From an uncultured Gammaproteobacteria bacterium (GTDB lineage Bacteria > Pseudomonadota > Gammaproteobacteria > Arenicellales > JAANXG01), in contig CAMYKW010000003.1 of assembly GCA_947259175.1 (NCBI GenBank), positions 1 to 64,000 on the forward strand: a DNA stretch of 64,000 nucleotides, given 5' to 3'. This document shows positions 17,797 to 26,695 of the stretch, piece by piece (position 1 is the stretch's first letter; each line of letters begins with the position of its first letter). Below the pieces are notes generated by a model. That model was not told the DNA's origin, made no database searches, and saw only the letters and a program-made list of their open reading frames with translations. The translations under genes and the position numbers were made by a program.

Positions 17797-18510
17797 ATGA
17801 GCATTGAAACAACGAAAGCCCTGACCTTCGACGTGTTCGGCACCGTAGTGGACTGGCGCAGCTCGATTATCCGCGAGGGAAACCGGCTGAATCGTGAAAA
17901 AGCTTTAAATGTCGACTGGGTCGAGTTCGCGGACGCATGGCGCGGCATGTACCAACCGTCGCTGGCCCGTGTCCGTGACGGCGAGCGACCGTGGGCCAAC
18001 CTGGACCAACTGCACCGCGAAAGCCTGGAGGAACTGATCCCCCGTTTTGGCCTCGATTCCCTCACGCCTACCGAACGCGAAAATCTCAACCGGGTCTGGC
18101 ACCGGTTAGACCCCTGGCCGGACACGGTGGACGGACTGACGCGCCTAAAAATAAAATTCATACTGGCCACCCATTCCAATGGTAACGTCGCCCTCATGGT
18201 AAACATGGCGCGGCGGGCAAGGCTTCCCTGGGACGCGATCCTCGGCGCTGAAACCGCCAGGTGTTACAAACCGCTGCGACGATCGTATCTGAAAACAGCG
18301 GAATTCTTGGGTCTGTCCCCACAGGAGTGCATGATGGTTGCGGCTCACAATAAAGACCTTGTTGCGGCGCGTGAGTGCGGATTTCGCACCGCGTTTGTTC
18401 GCCGGCCGACCGAATACGGCCCGAATCAGACCGAGGATCTGGAGCCAAGCAGCGAGTGGGACGTGGTCGCCGACAATCTAGTGGATCTGGCGGCGAAATT
18501 AGGCTGCTGA
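17797..18510 (+). CDS. haloacid dehalogenase type II (HAD superfamily)
   Basis: 237 residues. Motif I is LTFDVFGTVVDWR, with nucleophile D12 and the DW pair typical of L-2-haloacid dehalogenases. SNGN (motif II region), CYKP with the catalytic lysine, and AAHNKDLVAARECG (motif III) follow. Family members hydrolyse 2-haloacids to 2-hydroxyacids through an aspartyl ester. The true substrate of environmental homologues is usually untested. It stands alone, divergent from the GGDEF/EAL gene and about 150 bp ahead of the CHAD gene. Confidence 0.88.
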   Translation: MSIETTKALTFDVFGTVVDWRSSIIREGNRLNREKALNVDWVEFADAWRGMYQPSLARVRDGERPWANLDQLHRESLEELIPRFGLDSLTPTERENLNRVWHRLDPWPDTVDGLTRLKIKFILATHSNGNVALMVNMARRARLPWDAILGAETARCYKPLRRSYLKTAEFLGLSPQECMMVAAHNKDLVAARECGFRTAFVRRPTEYGPNQTEDLEPSSEWDVVADNLVDLAAKLGC

Positions 18511-18660
18511 TCCACGCGCGCCGTGATTCCGATTCGGCGCCCGGCAGGTCGAGGCCACGAACGTGTATCACCATGGGCAAGCACCGCAGTCCAACCGGTA
18601 AATATGCTAGTCTTGCGTCGTTTTTCAATTCGAGGACCAGCCCGCAGGAGTCCGAAACGT

Positions 18661-20256
18661 ATGAGTTGGAATTGTCAATTCGACATTCCCGGCGAAATCA
18701 ATTTGCGCGCCCTTATCCGCAACTTGCAAGAACTCGTTCCCTGTTCGGTGGAGAGCGAGAATTCCTTGAGCAGGACATTTTACGACACCTATGACTGGCG
18801 GTTGTATGCCAGTGGCCGTGTCATGGAGGAACTGCGGATCAACAAGAACACCGCCACCACCTACCTGCGACCGTTGAATCGGACGACTGCGCAGGCCTGC
18901 GCAACAACCACGGGCCAACCAATCCGTTTTCTGTGTGATCTGCCGCAACACGACATGCGAGACCGGCTCGCGCCGATAATAGAAATGCGCGCCCTGTTGC
19001 CGGTCGCGCGCATGCGCTGCCGCGTAACATCTCTACGTTTACTCGACAAGATTGAAAAAACCGTGGCCTATCTCGACTTGGAGGAAAACCGCCTGGCAAG
19101 CGCCTCCGGCCGTCACCGTGGCGACATCATCCGCCGCGCCAGCGTGGTCCCGGTCAAGGGTTACGTCGCTGATGCCCGACGACTTGCCCGCTTACTGAGC
19201 GAGAACATGGGTCTCGAGCGCGCAGGTTCGGACATGCTGATTACCGCGCTGGCGGCGATTGGCCGAAAACCCGGGGATTACAGTTCCAAGGTCGACGTTC
19301 AACTCGATCCCCATGCCCATGCGGACGTCGCCGGTAAAGTCGTGCTGCGCCGGCTGCTCGAAATCATGCAAGCCAATGAAAACGGTATTCGCCAAAACAT
19401 AGACAGCGAGTTCTTGCACGATTTCCGCGTTGCGGTGCGGCGCACCCGCTCCGCCTTGGGTCAATTCAAACGAGTGTTCCCGGAGCGTGCGGTGAACCGT
19501 TATCTCCGCGATTTCCAATGGCTGCAGCAAGACACCGGGCCGGCACGTGACATGGACGTATATTTACTCAATTTCGCCACTTACCAGTCGCTGGTGGAAC
19601 CGTCGCTACGGCCGGCATTGGCGCCACTACAGAAATTTCTTCGGCAAAACCGGGATACCCAGTACCGGCGCTTGACACGCGCTCTGGACTCGGTGCGTTA
19701 CAACAAGCTGATCACCGATTGGCAGGCGTTCCTGGACAAACCCTCACCCGGGACATCGACGCTGAAAAACGCGACCCGCCCCGTCGTCGACGTCGCCAGC
19801 GAACGCATCTGGCGACTGTTCAGGCGCGCAATCAAAACCGGCGGCGCCATCAGCGACGATTCCCCCGCGCAGGAATTGCACGAACTCCGCAAGACCTGCA
19901 AGAAATTGCGCTACATGGTCGAATTCTCGCAAAGCATGTATCCCCAGGGGGACATCAAAAAGCTCGTCGCCGCGCTCAAACAACTGCAAAACAATCTTGG
20001 CGATTTCAACGACTATCAGGTCCAATCCGACGTGCTGCAACAATTCAGTGAGAAAATACACGCCCGCGGCACAGACGGCCCACAGACCCTCATGGCGATC
20101 GGAAACCTGGTGGCGGCGTTGCGACACAAAAGAGAGTCGGCGCGGGAAGCGTTTTACAGTCATTACCGGAAGTTCGCACGACCGCGGGTGGCGGCGCGTT
20201 TCCAGCGTTTGTTTCGTCATGCGGCGAACGGTTCCCGCGACGACAACATGCAATGA
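18661..20256 (+). CDS. CHAD domain protein
   Basis: About 531 residues starting MSWNCQFDIPGEINLRAL. The first 230 residues look like a degenerate CYTH-type beta-barrel region (VAYLDLEENRLAS, RHRGDIIRRASVVPVKGY) followed by linkers. The C-terminal half is a CHAD helical bundle with its two signature histidine/arginine helices, FLHDFRVAVRRTRSAL (about residue 252) and ELHELRKTCKKLRYMVEF (about 405). CHAD domains bind inorganic polyphosphate in the proteins studied. The start at 18661 is chosen because the preceding in-frame stretch is low-complexity and unconserved. Its stop overlaps the ParA start (ATGA). Confidence 0.88.
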   Translation: MSWNCQFDIPGEINLRALIRNLQELVPCSVESENSLSRTFYDTYDWRLYASGRVMEELRINKNTATTYLRPLNRTTAQACATTTGQPIRFLCDLPQHDMRDRLAPIIEMRALLPVARMRCRVTSLRLLDKIEKTVAYLDLEENRLASASGRHRGDIIRRASVVPVKGYVADARRLARLLSENMGLERAGSDMLITALAAIGRKPGDYSSKVDVQLDPHAHADVAGKVVLRRLLEIMQANENGIRQNIDSEFLHDFRVAVRRTRSALGQFKRVFPERAVNRYLRDFQWLQQDTGPARDMDVYLLNFATYQSLVEPSLRPALAPLQKFLRQNRDTQYRRLTRALDSVRYNKLITDWQAFLDKPSPGTSTLKNATRPVVDVASERIWRLFRRAIKTGGAISDDSPAQELHELRKTCKKLRYMVEFSQSMYPQGDIKKLVAALKQLQNNLGDFNDYQVQSDVLQQFSEKIHARGTDGPQTLMAIGNLVAALRHKRESAREAFYSHYRKFARPRVAARFQRLFRHAANGSRDDNMQ

Positions 20257-21008
20257 AGGTTCTCGCGAGTTACAACATCAAGGGCGGAGTGGGAAAGACC
20301 TCCACCGCGGTCAATCTTGGCTATCTCGCCGCACGTGAAGGCGCCCGTGTGCTGGTGTGGGACCTCGATCCTCAGGGCGCGGCGAGCTTTTATTTCCGGG
20401 TTAAACCGAAGATCAAAGGTGGCAGCAAGCGCCTGTTGCGACGCAAACGTGAGATCCTCGATACTATCAAGGGTACGGATTACCGGAATCTCGACCTTTT
20501 GCCCGCGGACTTTTCAAATCGAAATCTGGAACTCGTGTTGGATCACGGCAACAAACGGCGCCGCGGTCTGAGAAAAATCATAAAACCGCTGCGTGATCAT
20601 TACGATTTCCTGATCATAGACTGCGCGCCGAGTATTTCACTGGTGTCCGAGAACGTGTTCGATATTTCCGATGCCCTGTTAGTACCCACCATCCCCACCA
20701 CACTGTCGCTGCGCACATTGAGCACATTGATCGACTTCCGCGTCAAGCATGGGCTCTCGGACGTGCAGTTGCTGCCGTTTTTTTCGATGGTCGACCGGCG
20801 CAAAAACCTGCATCGATTGATCGTCGAACGCCCCCCCAAAAAGCTTTCGATGATGCTCGATAGCTATATTCCGTTCGCCAGTGAAGTGGAAAAAATGGGC
20901 GTGCGCCGCGCGCCTTTGGCCACCTACGCCGGTCACAGCCGTGCCGCTGCCGCTTTCGAGCAGCTTTGGGACGAGGTGAAGTCCAACCTGGAAAAGCCCC
21001 GAGACTAG
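20253..21008 (+). CDS. ParA-family partition-type ATPase
   Basis: 251 residues. Deviant Walker A (YNIKGGVGKTSTAVNLGYLA, residues 8-27) with the signature lysine K10, Walker A' region VWDLDPQGAASFYF and Walker B FLIIDCAPS. No N-terminal DNA-binding domain and no parB gene nearby, so it is an orphan ParA of the kind that positions protein cargo on the nucleoid. It is coupled to the CHAD gene by a 4-bp overlap and followed 5 bp later by a CYTH gene. This context suggests the cargo may be a CHAD/polyphosphate body, which is an inference. Confidence 0.9.
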   Translation: MKVLASYNIKGGVGKTSTAVNLGYLAAREGARVLVWDLDPQGAASFYFRVKPKIKGGSKRLLRRKREILDTIKGTDYRNLDLLPADFSNRNLELVLDHGNKRRRGLRKIIKPLRDHYDFLIIDCAPSISLVSENVFDISDALLVPTIPTTLSLRTLSTLIDFRVKHGLSDVQLLPFFSMVDRRKNLHRLIVERPPKKLSMMLDSYIPFASEVEKMGVRRAPLATYAGHSRAAAAFEQLWDEVKSNLEKPRD

Positions 21009-21013
21009 CTGTC

Positions 21014-21538
21014 ATGGGCCGGGAGATCGAACGAAAATTTCTCGTAGACGACGATCGCTGGCGATCGGCGGCGGACAGCGGCGTCGAGGTGCGCCAAGGA
21101 TATTTATCACTGGAACCCGAGCGTTCCGTTCGTGTGAGGCTCGCCGGCGGCATCGGATCGTTGAATATAAAAGGAAAAATATCCTCACTGTCGCGATACG
21201 AGTTCGAATATGCGATCCCCGTCGGCGACGCCTGCGAGATGTTGGACGAACTGTGTATACAGCCGCTGATTGAGAAAACGAGATACCGATTGAGCCACGG
21301 CGGGCTGGTTTGGGAAATCGATGAGTTCCGCGGCGACAACGCGGGGCTGGTGATCGCGGAGGTGGAGCTGCAATCGGAGAGCCAGCGTTTCGACACTCCG
21401 GTGTGGCTCGGTCAGGAAGTCAGCCACGACGCGCATTACCTTAATATCAACCTGGTCAAGACACCGTATTCCAAGTGGCGAGATCGCGGCATCGCGCACG
21501 GCTGGGACCCGGGCGGCCGTGATGGGAACAGGCGGTAA
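21014..21538 (+). CDS. CYTH domain triphosphatase-like protein
   Basis: 174 residues. The tunnel-enzyme signature EIERKFLV (ExExK) is at residues 4-11. It is followed by the charged strands RQGYLSLEPERSVRVRLA, SLNIKGKIS, RYEFEYAIP, KTRYRLSHG and WEIDEF, and by the acidic strand VIAEVELQSE. These strands line the anion tunnel of triphosphate tunnel metalloenzymes, which typically hydrolyse inorganic triphosphate with Mg or Mn. The ATG at 21014 starts exactly at the conserved MGREIERK. It is the third gene of the CHAD-ParA-CYTH group. Confidence 0.92.
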   Translation: MGREIERKFLVDDDRWRSAADSGVEVRQGYLSLEPERSVRVRLAGGIGSLNIKGKISSLSRYEFEYAIPVGDACEMLDELCIQPLIEKTRYRLSHGGLVWEIDEFRGDNAGLVIAEVELQSESQRFDTPVWLGQEVSHDAHYLNINLVKTPYSKWRDRGIAHGWDPGGRDGNRR

Positions 21539-21736
21539 GTCCCGCAGGGCAGGCTGCGCCCCGGTTTTTCGGCCGGCGCCGTAGCCGGCTATGGCCGCCC
21601 GCTGCAACCCACTCCCGGGGACTACAGGCCTACCGGTGAGACGCGCCTTGGACCCGCGGCTGTGCACACTGAATTGGTTCGCGCCGATGGGACCCGGATA
21701 CAATCCCGCATACACCAGTCTACCGTGGATTCAATC

Positions 21737-23161
21737 ATGAGCACTGACAACGGCCCAGAATCCGGCACCGGCAGCCCTCCGATGCCGCTGGCGGAGACTT
21801 TTCTCGACCGCGACCCGAGTCAATTTGACCACCTCGAGGCGCTGATTACCGCCAACGATCGTAGCGCGGTGCTCGACAGAGTCGGCGAGTGGCACCCCGG
21901 CGATATCGTAGACCTGCTGATTCGGTTGCCGTTCGGCCTTGCCCAGCGTGTATTCAACTGGCTGCCCGTACCCATCGCGGGACGTGCGTTGGCGGAGATG
22001 AAGCCGGCGTTCCTGGCGACCTTGCTGGGCGATATTCCGTTACCGCGTATTATCGCCTTGATCGATGTGCTCGAAACCGATGATGCCACCGACGTCGTGG
22101 CGCACCTGCCCCCGGAGCTGGCGAGGCGCGTGCTGCGTGGACTGGAAGACGAGAACGAGGTCAAAGAGTTACTGAACTATGACGCCGACACCGCCGGTGG
22201 CATCATGTCAGCGCGTTACATCGCAGTTGCGGCGGATGCGACCGTCACGCAGGCGACCGAGCAAGTTCGTGCCCACTCGGATATCCTTGAAGAGATCTTC
22301 GCGGTTTTCGTCACGGATGAAAGCGACCGACTGGTCGGGGCGGTCAACCTCAAGACCTTGCTGCTTTCACCGGCGAGGGCAAGATTGGGCGACATTATGA
22401 ACTCCGAAGTGCTGTCCGTACCGGCTGAGTTGGATCAGGAACGGGCGGCGCAACTGATGGAACGCTATGACTTAGTGGCGCTGCCGGTGGTGGATTCCCG
22501 GAACCGGCTGGTTGGCTGCATCACCATTGACGACGCGGTGGATGTGCTGCGCGAGGAGGCGGAGGAGGATATCAGCCGCATCAGCGGCGCGCCCAGCCAG
22601 GAGATACCCAATCAACCCGTGTTGCGTGTAGCCGCCGGCCGTCTGCCATGGCTATTGGCCGGTTTGCTGGGCGCCGTCTTGTCGGGAGCGGTCGTCGGTT
22701 CATTCGAGAATGCATTGCAGCAGGCGGTGATTCTGGCCAGTCTGATCCCGGTAGTCATGGCGATGGCCGGCAACGCCGGCATCCAGAGTGCGGCGGTGGC
22801 GGTTCAGGCGCTGGCTTCCGGCGGTCACAGCTCCGGCAACGTCGGGCGCAGATTGCTGCGTGAGCTGCTGGTGGCGTTGCTAAACGGAACCGCCGTCGCC
22901 GTACTGTTGGCGGCCGCCGTCCTGGCCGTGTCCGCGGTCATCACCGTGCACGCCCCGCTGCACTTGGCATTGACCGCGGGCGTGGCGTTGATAATCGTGA
23001 TCTTTCTCGCCGGGACCATCGGCGCGGTGACGCCGATCATCTTGAGCCGCGCCGGCATCGACCCGGCACTGGCCACCGGACCGGTGATCACCACCAGCAA
23101 CGACGTCCTCGGGGTGTTGGTGTTCTTTACGGTCGCCGCCCCGCTGTATCTCGGCGCTTGA
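21737..23161 (+). CDS. mgtE: magnesium transporter MgtE
   Basis: Mg2+ channel-like importer of the inner membrane, 474 residues. Order of domains: N-terminal helical domain (HPGDIVDLLIRLPFGLAQRVFNWLP), two CBS domains (GGIMSARYIAV; LVGCITIDDAVDVL), then a five-helix membrane domain. Key membrane motifs are MAGNAGIQSAAVAVQAL and, in the last helix, TTSNDVLGVLVFF, whose Asp is the conserved pore residue. The ATG at 21737 is chosen. The 198 bp upstream contain GC-rich hairpins (21570-21600) but no Mg-riboswitch that I can recognise. It follows the CHAD-ParA-CYTH group and is possibly functionally linked, since polyphosphate binds Mg. Confidence 0.93.
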   Translation: MSTDNGPESGTGSPPMPLAETFLDRDPSQFDHLEALITANDRSAVLDRVGEWHPGDIVDLLIRLPFGLAQRVFNWLPVPIAGRALAEMKPAFLATLLGDIPLPRIIALIDVLETDDATDVVAHLPPELARRVLRGLEDENEVKELLNYDADTAGGIMSARYIAVAADATVTQATEQVRAHSDILEEIFAVFVTDESDRLVGAVNLKTLLLSPARARLGDIMNSEVLSVPAELDQERAAQLMERYDLVALPVVDSRNRLVGCITIDDAVDVLREEAEEDISRISGAPSQEIPNQPVLRVAAGRLPWLLAGLLGAVLSGAVVGSFENALQQAVILASLIPVVMAMAGNAGIQSAAVAVQALASGGHSSGNVGRRLLRELLVALLNGTAVAVLLAAAVLAVSAVITVHAPLHLALTAGVALIIVIFLAGTIGAVTPIILSRAGIDPALATGPVITTSNDVLGVLVFFTVAAPLYLGA

Positions 23162-23195
23162 CCGAGATGTGGTAGTGCGTCCGGGGAACAGTTAA

Positions 23196-23344
23196 CGAAC
23201 CTCAGATAGTCAGAGGTTCCGCCGGTACATGGACGTACCGACGCGATCCAATCACGCAAGCGATTGATCTGTGCAGAAACACGAAAATCGCAGTTTTCGT
23301 TTTTCGTGCTCTTATAATACAGAGATGGATTATCCAGAGCTTCC
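23196..23344 (+). mobile_element. MITE-like element copy A (long form, 149 bp)
   Basis: Bounded by the imperfect 11-bp inverted repeats GAACCTCAGA... and ...CCAGAGCTTCC. Flanks are TTAA (23192-23195) and TTGA (23345-23348), which look like a decayed 4-bp target duplication. Inside are the left hairpin (GAACCTC...GAGGTTC), GGTAC-N6-GTACC, and a perfect CACGAAAA...TTTTCGTG stem (23280-23308) present only in the long form. It lies just after the mgtE stop and may act as its transcription end. No coding capacity. Confidence 0.75.
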
Positions 23345-23443
23345 TTGATCAAGGGCACGTGTTCATTGTGAATTCAGTCAGCGCAACAAACGCGGCGGGC
23401 GGCCGCGGGGCCGCCTTCCGCTGCCGCTAACGGGGGACGAGCC

Positions 23444-23737
23444 GTGTACAGAAAGGGATTGCTGGAGCTGCTGCGGCAGCGGCCGATGTCGCTGCGCGAC
23501 ATTGCGGAACTCATGCAGATGCCGATTCGCGACGTCGCATCTGACGTCGAGCATTTGCGTAAAAGTCTCAAACGAAGCGATTTCCGCCTGGTAATAGAGC
23601 CCGCGACATGCCAGAAGTGCCGGTTTACGTTCCACAAGAACAAGACCACCAAGCCCGGCAAGTGTCCGCGCTGTCACGCCACTTGGATAAAGGAACCGGT
23701 GTTACGCGTTACGCACCGTCACGGAAAATCTACCTGA
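23444..23737 (+). CDS. predicted regulator: helix-turn-helix fused to zinc ribbon
   Basis: 97 residues. The N-terminal winged-helix segment reads LLRQRPMSLRDIAELMQMPIRDVASDVEHLRKSL. The C-terminal zinc ribbon has CQKCRFTF and CPRCHATW, giving four cysteine ligands. This is the architecture of the COG3357 group of predicted transcriptional regulators, common in archaea and scattered in proteobacteria. The start is a GTG at 23444 with a G-rich Shine-Dalgarno region ahead. Target genes are unknown. Confidence 0.8.
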   Translation: MYRKGLLELLRQRPMSLRDIAELMQMPIRDVASDVEHLRKSLKRSDFRLVIEPATCQKCRFTFHKNKTTKPGKCPRCHATWIKEPVLRVTHRHGKST

Positions 23738-23838
23738 CTAGCCCGGGTATTGCACCAAGGTTCCCGGAAGCTGGCGAACAGACTTGTCCTGAGCGTAGTC
23801 GTAGGATCGGACGACTGGACGCCGCGCTGGAGCGACAC

Positions 23839-24849
23839 TCATAGCGGTCGCATAGCGGCTTCGACTTCGGCGCACACCGCCTGCTGGCAGTCCAGGTATC
23901 TTGGGGAAAAATGAATCGGTATCACCTGTTGCGCGCGTGCAGCCTTGGCGATTGTACCAGCCTGGTGGGCGGTGAGGTGATTGCGACGGGCGGCGATATC
24001 GGCGTGGACCTGCATGAACGCGCACTCGATGAACAGCAAATCGCAACCGTCAAAAAGCATGACGGCTTTTCTCCGGTTGGCCTCGGTGTATGCAACATCC
24101 ACCAGATAGCCGATCTTCTGACCCGGCACCGTGCGCAGAATCTGCTTCTTGAGCATCCCCAGGGGCAAAAACCGCTCCGGCGCCCCAGTACCGCCGGGCG
24201 ACCAGACGCGAATCAGGGTTTCGTCGGAGCGCGATTCGAATACCGCCTGCTTGAGATCCCGCAACCACGGTCCCACCGGGAGCTGCAGGGCTTCCAGCCG
24301 GTTCTTCCATATGTTGACATGCTGTTTCTCCTCCAGGCAGTAGCCCAAGCAGGCAATGTCATGCTCGAATACCGCAGCGCGCACGCGAAATTCGGGTTCT
24401 TCGACGATTACACCGCAATCGAGCTCAAAGGTTGTTTCGCCGTGCTTGTGGAAACCGCTGCGGCATGTAAACCGAGCCCGCCGGGCGGAGTCAAACGCAA
24501 GCACCTCGGTTACTTCGATCACCAGATCGTCGCTGTAGTTGTGTACTAAATTCCAGCTGTATGCGTTCAGCTTGTGGTTGACGCGCTGAATAACTCCACT
24601 GGGGCCGAACACACGCAGCGTCTTGTCCCGGCCCAACATCAGCCTCAGCAGCCAGTCGAAATCCGAAAAGTGATCCATGTGCGCATGGGAAATCATCACA
24701 TCGCTCACGCGCAGAAGCTTTCGCGTCGCCAGCCCGCGCAGGTTGCCCGCATCGAATAGCAGCGCCCGCTTCTCAAACACAAAATCGATAAACAAAACCG
24801 GATCTTCGAAAACGCCATTGAGTAAATGTGTTTGAAATGAGGGCCGCAT
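23839..24849 (-). CDS. metallo-beta-lactamase-fold hydrolase, RNase Z-like
   Basis: 336 residues. The metal site begins with MISHAHMDHFSDF (HxHxDH). A further histidine is in SGFHKHGE, an aspartate/cysteine segment in CDLLFIECAF, and a late histidine in VIPIHFSPRY. The layout matches the RNase Z/arylsulfatase-type branch (COG1234). However, the protein lacks a clear tRNA-binding exosite and may be a non-tRNA phosphodiesterase. The ATG at 24849 begins MRPSFQTHLLNG, as in homologues. It is convergent with the zinc-ribbon regulator and follows the acyl-CoA synthetase on the same strand. Confidence 0.85.
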   Translation of the reverse strand: MRPSFQTHLLNGVFEDPVLFIDFVFEKRALLFDAGNLRGLATRKLLRVSDVMISHAHMDHFSDFDWLLRLMLGRDKTLRVFGPSGVIQRVNHKLNAYSWNLVHNYSDDLVIEVTEVLAFDSARRARFTCRSGFHKHGETTFELDCGVIVEEPEFRVRAAVFEHDIACLGYCLEEKQHVNIWKNRLEALQLPVGPWLRDLKQAVFESRSDETLIRVWSPGGTGAPERFLPLGMLKKQILRTVPGQKIGYLVDVAYTEANRRKAVMLFDGCDLLFIECAFMQVHADIAARRNHLTAHQAGTIAKAARAQQVIPIHFSPRYLDCQQAVCAEVEAAMRPL

Positions 24850-24957
24850 TGCACTTTATAGGTGTGACTCAGCGAGACGAAACCGACACCCGCGAAACAT
24901 AGCCGCCAACAGGCGCACACCGCAGTTGTGAAGGCATCCCATGGAATATGACAGATT

Positions 24958-26664
24958 TCAGTCTCCTGGATTCAATTTTTGAATCGCGATTTCGCGCATG
25001 CGGAATTTCTGCAGTTTGCCGGTGACCGTCATTGGAAACTCCGTTACGAACCAGATGTAGTTCGGCACTTTGAAGTGCGCCAGGCGCTCACGGCAATAAT
25101 CTCGAATCTCCTGTTCTTCAACAGTCTCGCCGGCTTCCAGTTGGATCCAGGCCATGACTTGTTCGCCGTACACAGCGTCCGGCACGCCAAACACCCCTAC
25201 TTCCATCACCTTGGGATGTGAAAAGATCACGTCCTCGATTTCCCGCGGGTAGATGTTTTCACCGCCGCGGATGATCATCTCCTTGCGCCGCCCGGTGATG
25301 CGCACGTAACCGTCGGCATCCATGGATCCAAGATCGCCGGAGGCCAACCAACCGCTGGTATCCACCGTCTCCTGTGTCGCCGGCGCATCCCGGTAGTAAC
25401 CCTTCATAACGTGATAGCCGCGGAAACAGATTTCACCGACGGCGTCGACCGGAACGGTGCGCCGCGACTCGACGTCTACGATTTTAACTTCCTGATGCGG
25501 CAAGTTTTTTCCCACTGTTTCGATTCGACGCTGCATCGAATCCTCGCGCGATGTCAGATGCGTCAGCGGTGACGCCTCCGTCTGGCCATAGCCGATGAGA
25601 ATCTCCCGGCAATTCATCTGCTCCATGACACGCGTCATCAATGCCGCGGGACATGGGGCGCCGGCCATGATGCCGGTGCGCAAACTCGACAGATCGAAAT
25701 CGCGAAATTGCGGATGCTCCAACGCGCCAATGAACATCGTAGGCACACCGTGTACCGCGGTGCACCCTTCGGCTTCTATGGCCTGCAATACCTGCAGCGC
25801 ATCGAAGTGCTCACAGGGAATAACCACGCAGGCGCCGACGGACAGGCAAAGCAGGTTCGACAACACCATGCCGAAACAGTGATAAAACGGAACCGGCACC
25901 GCTAATCGATCCTGTTCGGCGAAATACATCTCCTTAGCAGCAAACCGCGCATTATTCAGTATGTTGTGATGCGTCAATACCACCGCCTTGGGAAAACCGG
26001 TAGTGCCGGACGTATATTGGATGTTGATCGGATCGTCGACGTCGAGCGCGGCGCTTGCGGCGTCCAAATCGCTTGCGGTCACCGACCGGCCCGATTGATG
26101 GACATCACGCCAAGTTTGGCAGGCACGAAACGGACGCGCCACGGTTTCGGGATTGTGCGGATCATAGATGACAATATGCCGCAGGAATGGAAAACTGCGC
26201 AACGGCAGTTCCCGCGGCGACGCCCGCTCGAGCTCCGGCGTCAACTCCAGCAGTGTCGCCACATAGTCGCTGCGGCGGAAACGCGGAATCATGAACAGTC
26301 CTTGTACCTGGGCGCGTTCCAGTGCATAGCCCAGCTCCCGTGACCGGTAGGCGGGATTAATGTTGACCAATACCGCGCCGACGCGGGCGGTTGCCATCTG
26401 CACGATCAACCATTCGATATTGTTCGGACTCCAGATTCCGATACGGTCTCCGGCGCCAAAACCCATGGCAAGCAGCGCGCGAGCGAGTTTATCCACCGCC
26501 TCCTTAAGTACCGCGTAGCTGAGCCGCCGATTTTGCGGAAGCGATACTACCGCCTCACTTTCCGGAAACCGGGAAACGACTTGAGCAAAATGCTCCGGGA
26601 TGGTCTCACCCGACAGCGGTTCCATGGAACCGCGATGATAATAGCTTTTAGCCTGGCGTGGCAT
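24958..26664 (-). CDS. AMP-binding acyl-CoA synthetase
   Basis: 568 residues of the ANL superfamily. It activates a carboxylic acid as acyl-AMP and then acyl-CoA. The P-loop-like motif is IQYTSGTTGFPKAVVLTHHN. GYGQTEASPLTH, GWLASGDLGSMDADGYVRITGRRKEMI and the C-terminal catalytic lysine in MTVTGKLQKFRMREI are all present. Length and motifs match medium/long-chain fatty-acyl-CoA synthetases. The exact chain length is not readable. Start at 26664, or the internal ATG at 26625 (MEPLSGETIP). It lies 31 bp after the dehydrogenase gene, so the two are likely co-transcribed. Confidence 0.92.
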   Translation of the reverse strand: MPRQAKSYYHRGSMEPLSGETIPEHFAQVVSRFPESEAVVSLPQNRRLSYAVLKEAVDKLARALLAMGFGAGDRIGIWSPNNIEWLIVQMATARVGAVLVNINPAYRSRELGYALERAQVQGLFMIPRFRRSDYVATLLELTPELERASPRELPLRSFPFLRHIVIYDPHNPETVARPFRACQTWRDVHQSGRSVTASDLDAASAALDVDDPINIQYTSGTTGFPKAVVLTHHNILNNARFAAKEMYFAEQDRLAVPVPFYHCFGMVLSNLLCLSVGACVVIPCEHFDALQVLQAIEAEGCTAVHGVPTMFIGALEHPQFRDFDLSSLRTGIMAGAPCPAALMTRVMEQMNCREILIGYGQTEASPLTHLTSREDSMQRRIETVGKNLPHQEVKIVDVESRRTVPVDAVGEICFRGYHVMKGYYRDAPATQETVDTSGWLASGDLGSMDADGYVRITGRRKEMIIRGGENIYPREIEDVIFSHPKVMEVGVFGVPDAVYGEQVMAWIQLEAGETVEEQEIRDYCRERLAHFKVPNYIWFVTEFPMTVTGKLQKFRMREIAIQKLNPGD

Positions 26665-26695
26665 TGGCAGTCGGCGAATCCGCCACGGCCACCGG

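Noticed and set aside
21540-21736. Mg-sensing riboswitch ahead of mgtE
   Set aside because: GC-rich hairpins are present, but none of the conserved M-box elements could be recognised.
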